A stretch of 64,000 nucleotides of DNA from Thermococcus profundus (GTDB lineage Archaea; Methanobacteriota_B; Thermococci; Thermococcales; Thermococcaceae), in contig NZ_CP014862.1 of the NCBI RefSeq assembly GCF_002214585.1, positions 1,798,001 to 1,862,000 of the forward strand, in the 5' to 3' direction. Under the pieces are notes generated by a model. The model ran no database searches. It was given only the letters and a program-made list of their open reading frames with translations, and was not told the origin of the DNA. Both the position numbers and the translations under genes were made by a program. Positions within the stretch are counted from its first letter, which is position 1. Each line of letters begins with the position of its first letter. Below are positions 27,915 to 36,074 of the stretch, one piece after another.

Positions 27915-28499
27915 TTATTCCATTTTCTTTGCGTTTATAATCACGATATCCTCGAAGAATACGTGCCTTCTGGCGACGACTTTCCCCAAAAGATCAACCT
28001 CTTCGAGCCGTTTGAGGGTCTCCTCAATCCCAGTTATCGAGCTCTGAACTATCTGGACGACTCCGCTTGGTTTTAGATAGTTGGGAACCTCTTCTATGAA
28101 CCTGTCGAGTACTTCCCTACCAGTTTTCCCACCCACAAGGGCGAGGTCTATCGGCTCTTCTGGTTCGCCGGGGAGGTAAGGGGCGTTGAAGGTTATAACG
28201 TCAAATTTACCAGAGATATTCTCAAAGAGGTCGCTGAGTCTAAATTCGACGTTGGTTACGCTGTTCAGCTCTGCGTTTTCCCTTGCCAGCTCAACGGCCA
28301 TGGGGTTTATGTCAACACCGAGAACGTAGCGGGCCTTTCTGGCCATCAAAAGGGCTATTATTCCAGTCCCAGTGCCCACATCCAGGGCGATGTCACCTTC
28401 CTTGATCTCAAGGTTCTCGGCGAGGAGAAAGGTGTCCTCTGCAGGTTCGTAGACCTGGGGATGGAGCTTTATTCTGAGGCCTTGATATTCGAGGAACAT
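27915..28499 (-). CDS. HemK-like class I methyltransferase (release-factor glutamine methylase type)
   Basis: 194 residues. SAM-binding motif I is LDVGTGTGIIALL, motif II VLGVDINPMAVELA, and the catalytic motif is NAPYLPG, the HemK/Mtq2 (N/D)PPY variant typical of archaeal homologues that methylate the GGQ glutamine of aRF1. The N-terminus MFLEYQGLRIKL begins at the ATG at 28497-28499; the frame is open further upstream, but the extra residues look non-coding. No strong ribosome site precedes it, so the mRNA may be leaderless. The substrate is inferred from the family only. Confidence 0.82.
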   Translation of the reverse strand: MFLEYQGLRIKLHPQVYEPAEDTFLLAENLEIKEGDIALDVGTGTGIIALLMARKARYVLGVDINPMAVELARENAELNSVTNVEFRLSDLFENISGKFDVITFNAPYLPGEPEEPIDLALVGGKTGREVLDRFIEEVPNYLKPSGVVQIVQSSITGIEETLKRLEEVDLLGKVVARRHVFFEDIVIINAKKME

Positions 28500-28586
28500 A
28501 GAGAGAGATCGGGAAAGGAAGTTAAAGCCTTTCCTATGTACCGGCCAAAAGTTCCAAGTCAAGAAAGGCACGGAAAAGAAAGGAAA

Positions 28587-28772
28587 TCACTTCTTCTTCC
28601 ACTCGGTGTAGCCGCACCTTCCGCAGCTCCAGCGGTCGCCGTGGTCGGCCATGAAGACACCCGGACCACAGCGCGGGCAGAACCTGTTCTTCCTCTTGAC
28701 CTTGCCACCCTGAACCTCGTAGAGCTTCCACTTCTGGCTGGTCTTCTTCTTTCCACCCTTACCCTTGGCCAT
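28587..28772 (-). CDS. rps27ae: 30S ribosomal protein S27ae
   Basis: 61 residues, very basic N-terminus ([14 protein letters not shown]) and a zinc ribbon with CPRCGPG and CGRCGYTEW. This matches archaeal S27ae, the ribosomal half of the eukaryotic ubiquitin-S27a fusion. It follows S24e in the same operon, with GGTGGTT upstream of the ATG. Confidence 0.97.
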   Translation of the reverse strand: MAKGKGGKKKTSQKWKLYEVQGGKVKRKNRFCPRCGPGVFMADHGDRWSCGRCGYTEWKKK

Positions 28773-28782
28773 CTAAACCACC

Positions 28783-29079
28783 TCACTCCTCCTCTTTCTG
28801 AATGAGCCCGTCGCGAAGGAGGATGTACTCCGGCTCTATGTAGAGCATCCTCTCTCTGGTCTCGTAGGCCTTTGCGTAGCCCTTCGAAACGCTGCTTCCG
28901 AAGTAGCTCCTGATGTACTGAACTACCATCGTGTTCGGGTCTAGGTCGAGCATGGCCGCGAGCTTACCCTTCACCGCTTCCCTGCTCGGGGTAGGCTCAC
29001 CCTCATGGAGGACGTCGAAGTGTATCTCCTTCCTCCCGAGGAGCTTGTTCTCCTTAATCTCGGTAACCTTAATCTCCAT
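28783..29079 (-). CDS. rps24e: 30S ribosomal protein S24e
   Basis: 98 residues beginning [18 protein letters not shown], with [14 protein letters not shown] and [16 protein letters not shown], the archaeal/eukaryotic S24e pattern. The start is the ATG at 29077-29079, preceded by GGAGGTGGTT; the gene overlaps the end of the upstream dephospho-CoA kinase by about ten bases, indicating translational coupling. Confidence 0.96.
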   Translation of the reverse strand: MEIKVTEIKENKLLGRKEIHFDVLHEGEPTPSREAVKGKLAAMLDLDPNTMVVQYIRSYFGSSVSKGYAKAYETRERMLYIEPEYILLRDGLIQKEEE

Positions 29080-29611
29080 CACGAACCACCTCCATTCTTG
29101 AGAGCAACTTCGCACACCTGCGCTTGCATTCGGGTGTTACCTTTATAAGCACTACCCCCTCGTCCGGCTGGCCGTAGAGCACCACCGAGCCCAGGGGGGC
29201 GTACAGCACGGCGGGGATCGCCGCGAGATCCTCCTCACCGTTGACTTTGATATAAACTCTCCTGCCCCTGAGGGCGATCTCAACCCCCTTTCTGATGGCG
29301 TTTAATAAAGCTTTCGTTATCGTTCCGGGGGGATTTTTAACCGTTAAAAAAACTGCGTTTGAATCAACGGATGGGGTGTACTCTCGTCTCTTGGTTCTGA
29401 GGTCGTATATAGCCACGTCCGGAAAAAGTCCCACGTTGAGGACGTTTTCTGTTACAACATCCCCTACGGTGATCACGAAGTCAGAGGACTTGAGAAGTGG
29501 GGCAAGCTTCACGTACGGCTCTGGAATCTCCCCCCTAACCAAGTCGCCGAGGGGTTCCTTCAGCTCACCCCGCAGTTCTGGAGTTAAAAGGAAGTAGAAG
29601 TCCGGACACAT
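29069..29611 (-). CDS. GTP-dependent dephospho-CoA kinase (DUF359 family)
   Basis: 180 residues with the family blocks [30 protein letters not shown] and a C-terminal [14 protein letters not shown]. This family (formerly DUF359) is the archaeal dephospho-CoA kinase characterised in Thermococcus kodakarensis, which performs the last step of CoA synthesis with GTP and is unrelated to bacterial CoaE. Two start codons lie close together (29617 and 29611); the second has better spacing from GCGTGAG. It lies between spt4 and rps24e, the usual neighbourhood. Confidence 0.88.
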   Translation of the reverse strand: MCPDFYFLLTPELRGELKEPLGDLVRGEIPEPYVKLAPLLKSSDFVITVGDVVTENVLNVGLFPDVAIYDLRTKRREYTPSVDSNAVFLTVKNPPGTITKALLNAIRKGVEIALRGRRVYIKVNGEEDLAAIPAVLYAPLGSVVLYGQPDEGVVLIKVTPECKRRCAKLLSRMEVVRDGD

Positions 29612-29613
29612 GG

Positions 29614-29802
29614 TCATCTCACGCGGATCGCGTACTTACCCGGGACCTTCACCCCGAGCTTCTGGGCTATCATGCTCTTCTCAGGGTCGGTGATTATCAC
29701 CAGGTCAAACCACTCGTCGCTGAGGTCTCTGCTACCGCAGATTGGACAGCGGTCCTCGGTGGTTATGTAGTGGCAGTGCCTGCAGGCGCGCTCCTTCACC
29801 AT
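29614..29802 (-). CDS. spt4: Transcription elongation factor Spt4 (RpoE'')
   Basis: 62 residues with one zinc ribbon, ACRHCHYITTEDRCPICGS, followed by DEWFDLVIITDPEKS and a C-terminal GKYAIRVR. This is archaeal Spt4, which pairs with the NGN domain of Spt5 (encoded at 41021) to close the clamp of RNA polymerase. It directly follows rpo7 with a one-base overlap. Confidence 0.96.
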   Translation of the reverse strand: MVKERACRHCHYITTEDRCPICGSRDLSDEWFDLVIITDPEKSMIAQKLGVKVPGKYAIRVR

Positions 29803-30365
29803 TACTCCTCAGCCCCCTCCTTGCGCTTCTCCTTCTCTATCCAGTCCCTCTTTCCAAGGCCCGGCTGGCGCATGGTGAGACCTATCTTGTTCTCACGGAT
29901 GACCCTGCTCTTGACGCTGATGGCTATTACTCTTGCCCTTGCCTCGTCGCCGAGTTTTAGTATCCTCTTGGTCTCCTTTCCAAGGAACTGCTTGTTCTTC
30001 TCATCGAAGACAACGTAGTCGTCCATGAGCTGGCTGATGTGAACGAGACCGTCCATTGGGCCTATCCTGATGAAGGCACCGTAGGGAGCAACATCGATTA
30101 CCTCGCCCTCGACTACCTCGTGCATGTACGGCTGCCAGACGAGAACGCTGAAGACTACCTCGTGATAGGTCGCACCATCTCCCGGGACTATGACGCCCTC
30201 GCTGATATCTTCCACATCGAGGACGGCGAGAACAACACCCTCATCCCTGTCGTAGATTCCCTCGTACGTCTCGCGGAGGACTATCTTTGCCGCTTCCTTT
30301 GGATCCATCGTGAACATTCTTGGGGGGATCCTCACGACATCCTTAACCTTCAGGAGCTTGTACAT
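29802..30365 (-). CDS. rpo7: DNA-directed RNA polymerase subunit Rpo7 (RpoE')
   Basis: 187 residues. The N-terminal RNP-like domain (MYKLLKVKDVVRIPPRMF) is followed by an S1 RNA-binding domain (VDVAPYGAFIRIGPMDGLVHIS). It forms the stalk with Rpo4 and helps open-complex formation. GGAGGTTGAGGC precedes the ATG. It heads a tight run with spt4, dephospho-CoA kinase, S24e and S27ae. Confidence 0.96.
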   Translation of the reverse strand: MYKLLKVKDVVRIPPRMFTMDPKEAAKIVLRETYEGIYDRDEGVVLAVLDVEDISEGVIVPGDGATYHEVVFSVLVWQPYMHEVVEGEVIDVAPYGAFIRIGPMDGLVHISQLMDDYVVFDEKNKQFLGKETKRILKLGDEARARVIAISVKSRVIRENKIGLTMRQPGLGKRDWIEKEKRKEGAEE

Positions 30366-30401
30366 GCCTCAACCTCCTTGGGAATGAGAGAGAAAAAGAA
30401 A

Positions 30402-30938
30402 TCACTCCTTCTTCCCGAACTTTTCCTTGTAGAGCTCGATTGCCCTGAGGATTTCCTTCTTGGCCTCCTCGGCGTTGCCCCAGCCCTCTATCTTGGTGAC
30501 CTTGCCCTGGAGCTCCTTGTACCTCTGGAAGAAGTGGGCTATCTCGTCGAGGAAGGCCTTTGGAACGTCGTCGATGTCCTTCCAGTCCTTGAAGTACGGG
30601 TCCTCGACCGGAACGGCCAGAACCTTCCAGTCCTTGTCTCCGCTGTCTTCCATCTTCATTATGCCTATCGGTCTGGCCTCGATGAGGGTGAGCGGGTAGA
30701 CCGGCTCGCGCATTATCACCATTATGTCGAAGGGGTCGCCGTCGTCGTACCAGGTCTGCGGGATGATACCGTAGTCAACCGGGTAGAAGAACGGGCTGTA
30801 GAGGACGCGGTCGAGCTTTATAAGTCCGGTCTTCTTGTCAAGCTCGTACTTGTTCCTGCTCCCCTTCGGTATCTCTATAAGTGCGTAAACGACCTCCGGA
30901 ACCTCCGGTCCTGGCTCAAGCTCGTGGAACGGGTTCAT
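30402..30938 (-). CDS. ppa: Inorganic pyrophosphatase, family I
   Basis: 178 residues with the soluble family I signature: metal-binding [24 protein letters not shown] and [11 protein letters not shown]. It hydrolyses pyrophosphate released by biosynthesis. GGTGGTTAGAG precedes the ATG, and a TATA box (30993-31003) lies about 55 bases upstream, so it likely starts the transcript that reads on into rpo7. Confidence 0.96.
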   Translation of the reverse strand: MNPFHELEPGPEVPEVVYALIEIPKGSRNKYELDKKTGLIKLDRVLYSPFFYPVDYGIIPQTWYDDGDPFDIMVIMREPVYPLTLIEARPIGIMKMEDSGDKDWKVLAVPVEDPYFKDWKDIDDVPKAFLDEIAHFFQRYKELQGKVTKIEGWGNAEEAKKEILRAIELYKEKFGKKE

Positions 30939-30992
30939 CTCTAACCACCTCTAACCTTTTTGCAGAACTTCTAGCTTAGGCTTTCGGATAGT

Positions 30993-31003
30993 GCTTTTAA
31001 AGT
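30993..31003 (-). promoter_or_regulatory. Promoter of ppa
   Basis: On the minus strand ACTTTAAAAGC forms a good TATA element, about 55 bases from the ppa ATG and preceded by an A-rich BRE-like stretch. Confidence 0.55.
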
Positions 31004-31041
31004 TGTTGGTTAAGGAAACCTAAAAACCCGAGAAGAGAGGG

Positions 31042-32046
31042 CTAGTTAGCCTTCTTCTTTCCCCGGCGGGACACTTCCCTGTACTCGTAGATAACCCCAC
31101 CGTCGACTATTGCGTAGACGTCCTGATCCCCCTCAACGTAGTGAACTATGGGCTTGTCCACCAGGTCAAATACCTTCCCAAGATCCCCGGCCGATTCAAG
31201 GGTCACGGGATCGATTGACCCTACCTCGCTTGGGACACCGTCCACGATGAACTTCCTCAGGCCCTTCATCTCATCCCCGGGCTTTTTCTCCCTGCGGGTG
31301 TAGGCAAATCCCAGAGGGGGCACTAAGAAGAGGAGCGCCATCGCCGGAAAAAGCGTCCTGCCCTCTGACACGGTCATCTCCCTACCGGCAAAGTCCATTT
31401 TGTTGATGGTGGTGTTGGTGTGCCTTTCCACCTTCTTATAATCCTTCGCGGGGTTGGAAAACCTCAGCATGCCCGAAGTGTCCGTGGTCAGGGAGACTTT
31501 CTGCGTGAACGGCTCCCTTCCAGGCACATTCACTTCAACCATCAGGTAAGTGTCTCCGCTGGCGCGGTAGAGGCCCGTTCCCCCCTGAACCTCTTTAAGG
31601 TCGTTCTCCAGCTCCCCGACATCGAAAGTCACCGGGATGGAAAAGGAACCCGAGAACTCCCCGCTCCATGATTCCCGCGTCGTGTTCGTTATATAGATGC
31701 GCTTCTTGTTGGAGGTAACGTAGTAGTCGGTCCTAAGAACCGCCTTATACTTACCCTCCGCTCCTGGGGTCGTAGCGTACATGTAGTTGCCGGTTATAAT
31801 CCGGGTTATCTTGCCGGGGTAATAGCTTAAGCTCGTCCCGTTCTGATAGACCGATTCGTTGGAGAAGAACCCCATATGAGTCAGCTCTCCCCGCTCAACG
31901 TAGCTAGTTTTGTATTCCACACGGGTTGTACTCGGGCTGGTCCGATAAGCCGCCACAGAGTACGTCCCAAAAAGGGCTGCGATCCCAATGAAAACTGCCA
32001 ACATGACCTTGATAGCCTTGCCCTTATCTACAGAAATCTTTCTCAT
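31042..32046 (-). CDS. DUF5305 family membrane protein
   Basis: 334 residues: N-terminal TM helix (VMLAVFIGIAALFGTYSV), a large outside beta-rich domain with ERGELTHMG and SFSIPVTFDV, a second TM helix (ALLFLVPPLGFAY) near 240 and a basic cytoplasmic tail ending RRGKKKAN. This layout matches DUF5305, a family that commonly travels with archaeal signal peptidases and DUF1102-like secreted proteins. It is the last gene of the minus-strand surface operon and may be an assembly or anchoring factor. GGTGTTGATTT precedes the ATG. Function unknown. Confidence 0.78.
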   Translation of the reverse strand: MRKISVDKGKAIKVMLAVFIGIAALFGTYSVAAYRTSPSTTRVEYKTSYVERGELTHMGFFSNESVYQNGTSLSYYPGKITRIITGNYMYATTPGAEGKYKAVLRTDYYVTSNKKRIYITNTTRESWSGEFSGSFSIPVTFDVGELENDLKEVQGGTGLYRASGDTYLMVEVNVPGREPFTQKVSLTTDTSGMLRFSNPAKDYKKVERHTNTTINKMDFAGREMTVSEGRTLFPAMALLFLVPPLGFAYTRREKKPGDEMKGLRKFIVDGVPSEVGSIDPVTLESAGDLGKVFDLVDKPIVHYVEGDQDVYAIVDGGVIYEYREVSRRGKKKAN

Positions 32047-32092
32047 AAATCAACACCTTCCTCCGCGTGTAAAAATAATAAAAACTCCATGA

Positions 32093-33067
32093 TCAATCTC
32101 CATCTCCCCCGCATCCGCAGTTACCACAGCATCCTCCGCACGCCACTGACACCCAGAGACCGTTGCTGACAATGCCGTACCCTTTGATTTCTGCCCCGTC
32201 GTTCAGGGAGTGGGGTCCGCACGATGTGAACTCCTGCTGGCCGCCCCTGTTTACCCTCGTAAATATCGTCACGTTCATGTGCTCGCTTCCGCCCGCTGGA
32301 ACCGTCACGTTCCACTCCATCTTGGTTGCTGGTGTTCCGTGACCTCCGCCGCAGCCGTGGTGACAGCCTCCCGCGCTGGCCGGCCAGAACCTGTAGGTGC
32401 CCGCGCTCGCGCCCGTTCCCGGCAGGCTCACGTTGAACTCCGCTGGAATGGTGTCGGTTATCGTCAGGTCAAGGTTTTCGTCGGTCGGGTTCGTCACCAC
32501 TATCTGGAAGACCCACTCCTGGTACGTCTTCATGGGGATGCCCGTAGTGTTCCCAGAGAGCAGTATCTTTCTTATCGTGGGGGTTCCCCTCACGATCAGC
32601 CTTACTGGACACGTGGATATCGATGCTCCTCCCCCTTCCCAGGTCGCGTACATCGTCATTGGAATTACGTACTCCCCGGGGGCCACACATCCAGCTATGT
32701 AGTACCCCATGAACTCGTGGCTCTCGCCGGGAGAAAGCGTTACCGGTATTCCCGTGTCGCTCTCGATGAGAACCCCGAGCTGGGCCGGAAGGCCCGAGTA
32801 GTCCGGGTAAAGGGCCACCTGAACCTCTGAATCCGTGGGCAGGTTGTTGGTCACGTTTATCGCGCTGAAGTATCCAGCCGAGAACCTATCCACCACAACG
32901 GTTGCCGCGTATCCGTCCTCGCAGCCAAAACCCATGTACTCATCATCGTGGGGCACGATGCTGACCGTTATCTCCCTTGTAGACTCGTACTTCCTAAAGT
33001 TCCCACTTGAACCGACAATGAGGAGGGCCCCCAGAACCAGTGCGGCGAGAATGAAAGTCATTTTCAT
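32093..33067 (-). CDS. Secreted Cys/Gly-rich surface protein
   Basis: About 324 residues. A signal sequence ends in VGSSGNFRKYESTRE, echoing the NFRxYxxxR motif of the two DUF1102 proteins upstream in the operon. Two beta-sandwich-like halves follow (a DUF11/NEW3-like adhesion fold: VTNPTDENLDLTITDTIP). A His/Cys/Gly-rich loop (GGCHHGCGGGHG) and a terminal ACGGCCGNCGCGGDGD cluster are striking and could bind metal or form disulfides. The start is at the second in-frame ATG (33067), after GGTTGAT; it overlaps the signal peptidase gene. It is probably a minor pilus or surface component; function unproven. Confidence 0.7.
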   Translation of the reverse strand: MKMTFILAALVLGALLIVGSSGNFRKYESTREITVSIVPHDDEYMGFGCEDGYAATVVVDRFSAGYFSAINVTNNLPTDSEVQVALYPDYSGLPAQLGVLIESDTGIPVTLSPGESHEFMGYYIAGCVAPGEYVIPMTMYATWEGGGASISTCPVRLIVRGTPTIRKILLSGNTTGIPMKTYQEWVFQIVVTNPTDENLDLTITDTIPAEFNVSLPGTGASAGTYRFWPASAGGCHHGCGGGHGTPATKMEWNVTVPAGGSEHMNVTIFTRVNRGGQQEFTSCGPHSLNDGAEIKGYGIVSNGLWVSVACGGCCGNCGCGGDGD

Positions 33068-33068
33068 A

Positions 33069-34139
33069 TCAACCATCTCCCATTAGTTTGGTGAGGAGGC
33101 TTCTCCTCCCAAGTCTGATTCTTAGGACGTCCCCCCTGCCGATCTCGGCCAGATAGTAAAACGCTATCAGTACTGCCGTCAGCTCCAGGGCATACGCGGA
33201 GAGCGGAAGGTAGGGGTTAAGATCGTAAAGCGGCATGATAACCTTCACGGGGAGCAGAGCCGGATAGGCACGAACCTGGATTTCCTCCCGGTAAACCCTC
33301 GTATCTTTCGGGACGGAGACCCTCATGTCAACTCTATGTTTGCCCCCACCATTCACGGTGAACTCACGCGCTTCCAGAAGAATCAACCTGCCTCCCTTCG
33401 GCTCGATGAAGTAGTGGAACGGGTAAACAGCATGGTTCTCAACGCTGAGGTTTTTCTCAAAGGTCGTCCCGGGCAGATACCATCCCTCCCTCTGTCCCCC
33501 TGCAAGAGTGGAGGAGTACGAGAAGGTCAGCGTTCCCCACGAGGCGACCGTCACGAACAGAAAGCCTGCCACTATGAGCACCGAGATGGCCGCGTAGACT
33601 GTCCTTGCCCTGATCCTCAGGAATCTCTTCCTATGCCCACGGTGTTTTCGCTCCTTTCCTCCACTGGAGAAAGTTATGAGAACCCCGAGGAGAAGCATGA
33701 TCCCGATGGCATACAAGTTGGTTAGCTTGCTTCTCACGGACTCTATGAAGGTTCCCCCTCCACGGATAACCAAGGGATGCCCCATAAAGGTTACAACCTT
33801 CCCCACTACGTCCTCTTTCCGAACCAAAGGATAAGCCCCGTCCTGCTGGTCCGTCGCCACGTTATTGTCCCCCTTTGTGACGTATCCTCCGTCGACTACC
33901 GTGAATATTCTGTGAACCGTCCAGCCGTCCCTCCTGTGGAAGACTATGATATCGCCAACTTCACCGCCCTTTGAGAGAGGGTTCATGAAGAAGAGATCCC
34001 CCTTGTTAATCGTGGGGGTCATGCTCTCGGAATAAGCGTAAGATACGAGAATCGGCCTGTCAAGGATGAAGCCCACTACCGAGGCCACGAGAACAATTAA
34101 GACTAGGGCTGTGATTGTGCCTTCAAGCAGTTTTTTCAT
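33069..34139 (-). CDS. Signal peptidase I (SipW/Sec11-like) with extra membrane domain
   Basis: About 356 residues. An N-terminal TM helix is followed by the peptidase core: catalytic serine in SESMTPTI, then GDIIVFHRRDG, a histidine in WTVHRIF (the archaeal/ER-type catalytic His replacing Lys) and GDNNVATDQQDG. This core of about 140 residues is the usual size; here a second membrane region, an outside beta domain and a final TM helix add about 200 residues. Position between DUF1102 subunits and two other exported proteins suggests a dedicated processing enzyme, as SipW is for TasA. The start could be nine bases further upstream. Confidence 0.85.
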   Translation of the reverse strand: MKKLLEGTITALVLIVLVASVVGFILDRPILVSYAYSESMTPTINKGDLFFMNPLSKGGEVGDIIVFHRRDGWTVHRIFTVVDGGYVTKGDNNVATDQQDGAYPLVRKEDVVGKVVTFMGHPLVIRGGGTFIESVRSKLTNLYAIGIMLLLGVLITFSSGGKERKHRGHRKRFLRIRARTVYAAISVLIVAGFLFVTVASWGTLTFSYSSTLAGGQREGWYLPGTTFEKNLSVENHAVYPFHYFIEPKGGRLILLEAREFTVNGGGKHRVDMRVSVPKDTRVYREEIQVRAYPALLPVKVIMPLYDLNPYLPLSAYALELTAVLIAFYYLAEIGRGDVLRIRLGRRSLLTKLMGDG

Positions 34140-34206
34140 CCTCAACATCCCGCATTCTTACGGATAAACAAAGACACGAAATTGGGGCAAAGGCCCCGAA
34201 AGGAAA

Positions 34207-34743
34207 TCACTGAGTGCAGGCTCCGGCAACGGCCTCAAAGCTGAGCTGGAACTGGTCGAGTCCGAGGGTTGCATTGGTGTTGTCGAAGATCATGCCAACC
34301 GGTACCGGGTTGTTGTGGTAGACGGTGAACTCGAGGTTCTGTGAGGGTCCGGCTATCGGGTTCGTGTAGTTACCTGCAAAGAGCAGGACGTTGTCGTGGT
34401 TGCTCTTTATGTCAACACAGATCGGGTAGTCGGTCCCGTTGTTCTCCCACAGCTCGTTGCTTACGTGGAACATCTCCTCAAAGACGTAGGTTGTGTTCGG
34501 GCTCATACCGTTCCCGCCCCAGTCTGGGTGGTTTGGGTTAAGGTCACTAATGTCAACGTAGAGCTTTCCAGCGTCGTAGGTCACGTAGGGCTGAAGGGCG
34601 GTAAGGTCAATCAGCTCGTTGTCGTCGGCGACGACGTTGAAGGAGGCGCTCCTGTCAGCGGAGTAGTACCGGAAGTTGGCACCCGCCCCAACCGCTAGGA
34701 GCATTCCAACCATTAACAATGCCAGTCCAAATAGTTTGTTCAT
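34207..34743 (-). CDS. Secreted DUF1102 (possibly TasA/AbpA-like) subunit, copy 2
   Basis: 178 residues: signal sequence (LFGLALLMVGMLLAVGAGA) then NFRYYSADRSASFNVVADD and a beta-sandwich-like region with NELIDLTALQPYV and a C-terminal QFQLSFEAVAGACTQ. The paralogue upstream shares the NFRxYxADRS start and DDNELIDLT. The family name DUF1102 follows from these motifs. A conserved strand right after the cleavage site plus a dedicated signal peptidase is the layout of TasA/camelysin/AbpA filament subunits, where that strand inserts into the next subunit. Filament formation here is inference. The gap to the peptidase gene is 67 bases. Confidence 0.75.
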   Translation of the reverse strand: MNKLFGLALLMVGMLLAVGAGANFRYYSADRSASFNVVADDNELIDLTALQPYVTYDAGKLYVDISDLNPNHPDWGGNGMSPNTTYVFEEMFHVSNELWENNGTDYPICVDIKSNHDNVLLFAGNYTNPIAGPSQNLEFTVYHNNPVPVGMIFDNTNATLGLDQFQLSFEAVAGACTQ

Positions 34744-34757
34744 CTTTCATTCCTCCT

Positions 34758-35351
34758 TCACTGACCGCACTTGCCGCTTAGATCAGCCGGCTCTGTGCCT
34801 AGCCTGTAGGCTTCAATGTGTATCGGAGTGTCCTGAACGGTTCCAGGTGCGTCGTTGCCAACGGTGAAGTCCATGCCAACACTAACTGCGTCCCCGTTGT
34901 TCACAACGAAGCAGACGTCGTTCTTTGCCATGTCGCTGGCGTAAACTGTCTGGCCGGTTGCACTGTCATGTATATTCTCATCTGCGCCGTAGAACTGGAT
35001 CGCGGTGTTGTCGCTGGTTATCCTGACGACTATGGCCATCCCATCTTCCCAGAGGTCGTTGCTCACGTTGAACACTTCGTCAAAGTTGTACTCCGAGTTC
35101 GGGCTTAGACCCATTCCGTAGCCGGGGTAGTTCGGGTTGTTCGGGCTGATATCCACAACCAGGACGCCGCCACTGTTTATGTACGCGTAGGGCTGCACCG
35201 GGGTCAGATCGATGAGCTCGTTGTCATCGGTCACGATCTTCCAATGCACACTCCTGTCCGCGTTGTAGTCCCTGAAGTTAGCTCCAGCCCCTAAAACAAG
35301 GCCAAATGCCACCAACAGGCCAAAAATGCCTAAAGCAAGATTCTTTCTCAA
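34758..35351 (-). CDS. Secreted DUF1102 (possibly TasA/AbpA-like) subunit, copy 1
   Basis: 197 residues from a TTG start (35349-35351), giving RKNLALGIFGLLVAFGLVL as signal sequence and GAGANFRDYNADRSVHW after it, then DDNELIDLTPVQPYAYI as in copy 2. The TTG is six bases after GGAGGCG. That ribosome site is itself the 3' arm of a perfect hairpin, GCCTCC-AAAA-GGAGGC. The frame stays open upstream to 35519, but those residues lie in the structured leader and do not look like protein. It is the first structural gene of the operon and likely the main subunit. Promoter and leader are listed separately. Confidence 0.75.
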   Translation of the reverse strand: MRKNLALGIFGLLVAFGLVLGAGANFRDYNADRSVHWKIVTDDNELIDLTPVQPYAYINSGGVLVVDISPNNPNYPGYGMGLSPNSEYNFDEVFNVSNDLWEDGMAIVVRITSDNTAIQFYGADENIHDSATGQTVYASDMAKNDVCFVVNNGDAVSVGMDFTVGNDAPGTVQDTPIHIEAYRLGTEPADLSGKCGQ

Positions 35352-35506
35352 TTTTTTCGCCTCCTTTTGGAGGCACTGTGGAAACAGGCTCAAACCATTC
35401 GTGAGTGCAGGATCTTTAGAAAGATCCGCTGCCTTTCCACAAACACTCAGGATGCAATCCTCTGCAACCATCGCAGTGCCCCTTGGCGGGCAACCATTAC
35501 GGTCGC
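35352..35506 (-). ncRNA. Structured 5' leader of the DUF1102 operon (candidate riboregulator)
   Basis: The region between the predicted start of transcription and the TTG start folds into several perfect stems. GCCTCC (35359-35364) pairs with GGAGGC (35369-35374) across an AAAA loop and buries the ribosome site. GGATCTTT/AAAGATCC (35410-35427) is a two-base-loop hairpin. TGTGGAAA plus GGC (35377-35389) pairs with GCCTTTCCACA (35431-35441), enclosing that hairpin. GAGTG/CACTC and AGGAT/ATCCT pairings are possible alternatives. A leader of this kind could gate translation by temperature, ligand or protein. The ends are approximate. Confidence 0.45.
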
Positions 35507-35530
35507 TCCACACTCTCATAGTTCCCCGGG

Positions 35531-35539
35531 ATATATATG
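35531..35539 (-). promoter_or_regulatory. Promoter of the DUF1102 operon
   Basis: ATATATAT on the minus strand, following TTC, is the best TATA element upstream of the surface operon; transcription would begin near 35506. Confidence 0.5.
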
Positions 35540-35547
35540 AAGTTGGG

Positions 35548-35565
35548 AGTTACTGAGGAGTAACT
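35548..35565. promoter_or_regulatory. Perfect inverted repeat upstream of the DUF1102 promoter (operator candidate)
   Basis: AGTTACT-GAGG-AGTAACT, 7-base arms, lies about 10 bases upstream of the TATA box and just after the stop of the winged-helix gene. Position suits an activator or repressor site for one of the two adjacent regulators; a terminator hairpin is less likely because no T-run follows on the minus strand. Confidence 0.4.
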
Positions 35566-35570
35566 TGCCA

Positions 35571-36074
35571 TTACCGGCCATTATCCCGAAGTTTTTCCGG
35601 CTTTTTCCCGTCCTGAGGCTGTACTATGCGGTAAGTTCTCTTATGCTGGATCCCTGCGATCAGAAGATACGTCAGCGAGGCTATGAGAAGGAGGAGATTC
35701 CCAAACCAGAGGGCGGTTACGGCAAAGATGAATGAGATGCCAGCGTAGAAGGCGCTCCAGCTTATGTCGTTCCTCTGAACTACTTCCATATAGAGGGTGA
35801 CGTTGTCCGGAACCCGAAGCAGGGTTATGACGCCGCGTTCGAAGGTAAGGATGCCCTCCCTTTCCAATTTGGGGATGTGGGTCTGCATGAGACTGACGTA
35901 AACGCTCTTCCTGTGCTTTCTGTCGGTGTTGCCCTCCCTCTCCGCGATGTAGTCAACTATGTCCCTGAGCTCCGCTTTTCCGTTCCGCATCTGGAGGAAC
36001 TCAATCAGGAGCATCCTCCTTTCGTTTCCAAGGATCATATTGGAAGAGGCGTTATTGTTGATCAACAGGCTCAC
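35571..36074 (-). CDS. Membrane-bound winged-helix regulator
   Basis: 167 residues. An N-terminal winged helix (ERRMLLIEFLQMRNGKAELRD, KLEREGILTFERGVITL) resembles the DUF7344-type archaeal regulators, and two TM helices follow (WSAFYAGISFIFAVTALWFG, LLLLIASLTYLLIAG), then a basic tail. A one-component, membrane-tethered DNA-binding protein fits. It ends 6 bases from the inverted repeat upstream of the DUF1102 promoter and is probably its regulator. Several in-frame ATGs occur early; the shorter start at MILGNERR is possible. Confidence 0.72.
   Translation of the reverse strand: MSLLINNNASSNMILGNERRMLLIEFLQMRNGKAELRDIVDYIAEREGNTDRKHRKSVYVSLMQTHIPKLEREGILTFERGVITLLRVPDNVTLYMEVVQRNDISWSAFYAGISFIFAVTALWFGNLLLLIASLTYLLIAGIQHKRTYRIVQPQDGKKPEKLRDNGR

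Noticed and set aside
30039-30944. A 301-codon frame on the + strand opposite rpo7 and ppa
   Set aside because: It is the antisense of two certain genes (Rpo7 and pyrophosphatase) and has no recognisable motif or ribosome site.
34758-35519. Longer N-terminus for the first DUF1102 protein, through the leader
   Set aside because: The signal sequence begins only at the TTG at 35351 and has its own ribosome site; the upstream codons coincide with RNA hairpins and show no export signal.
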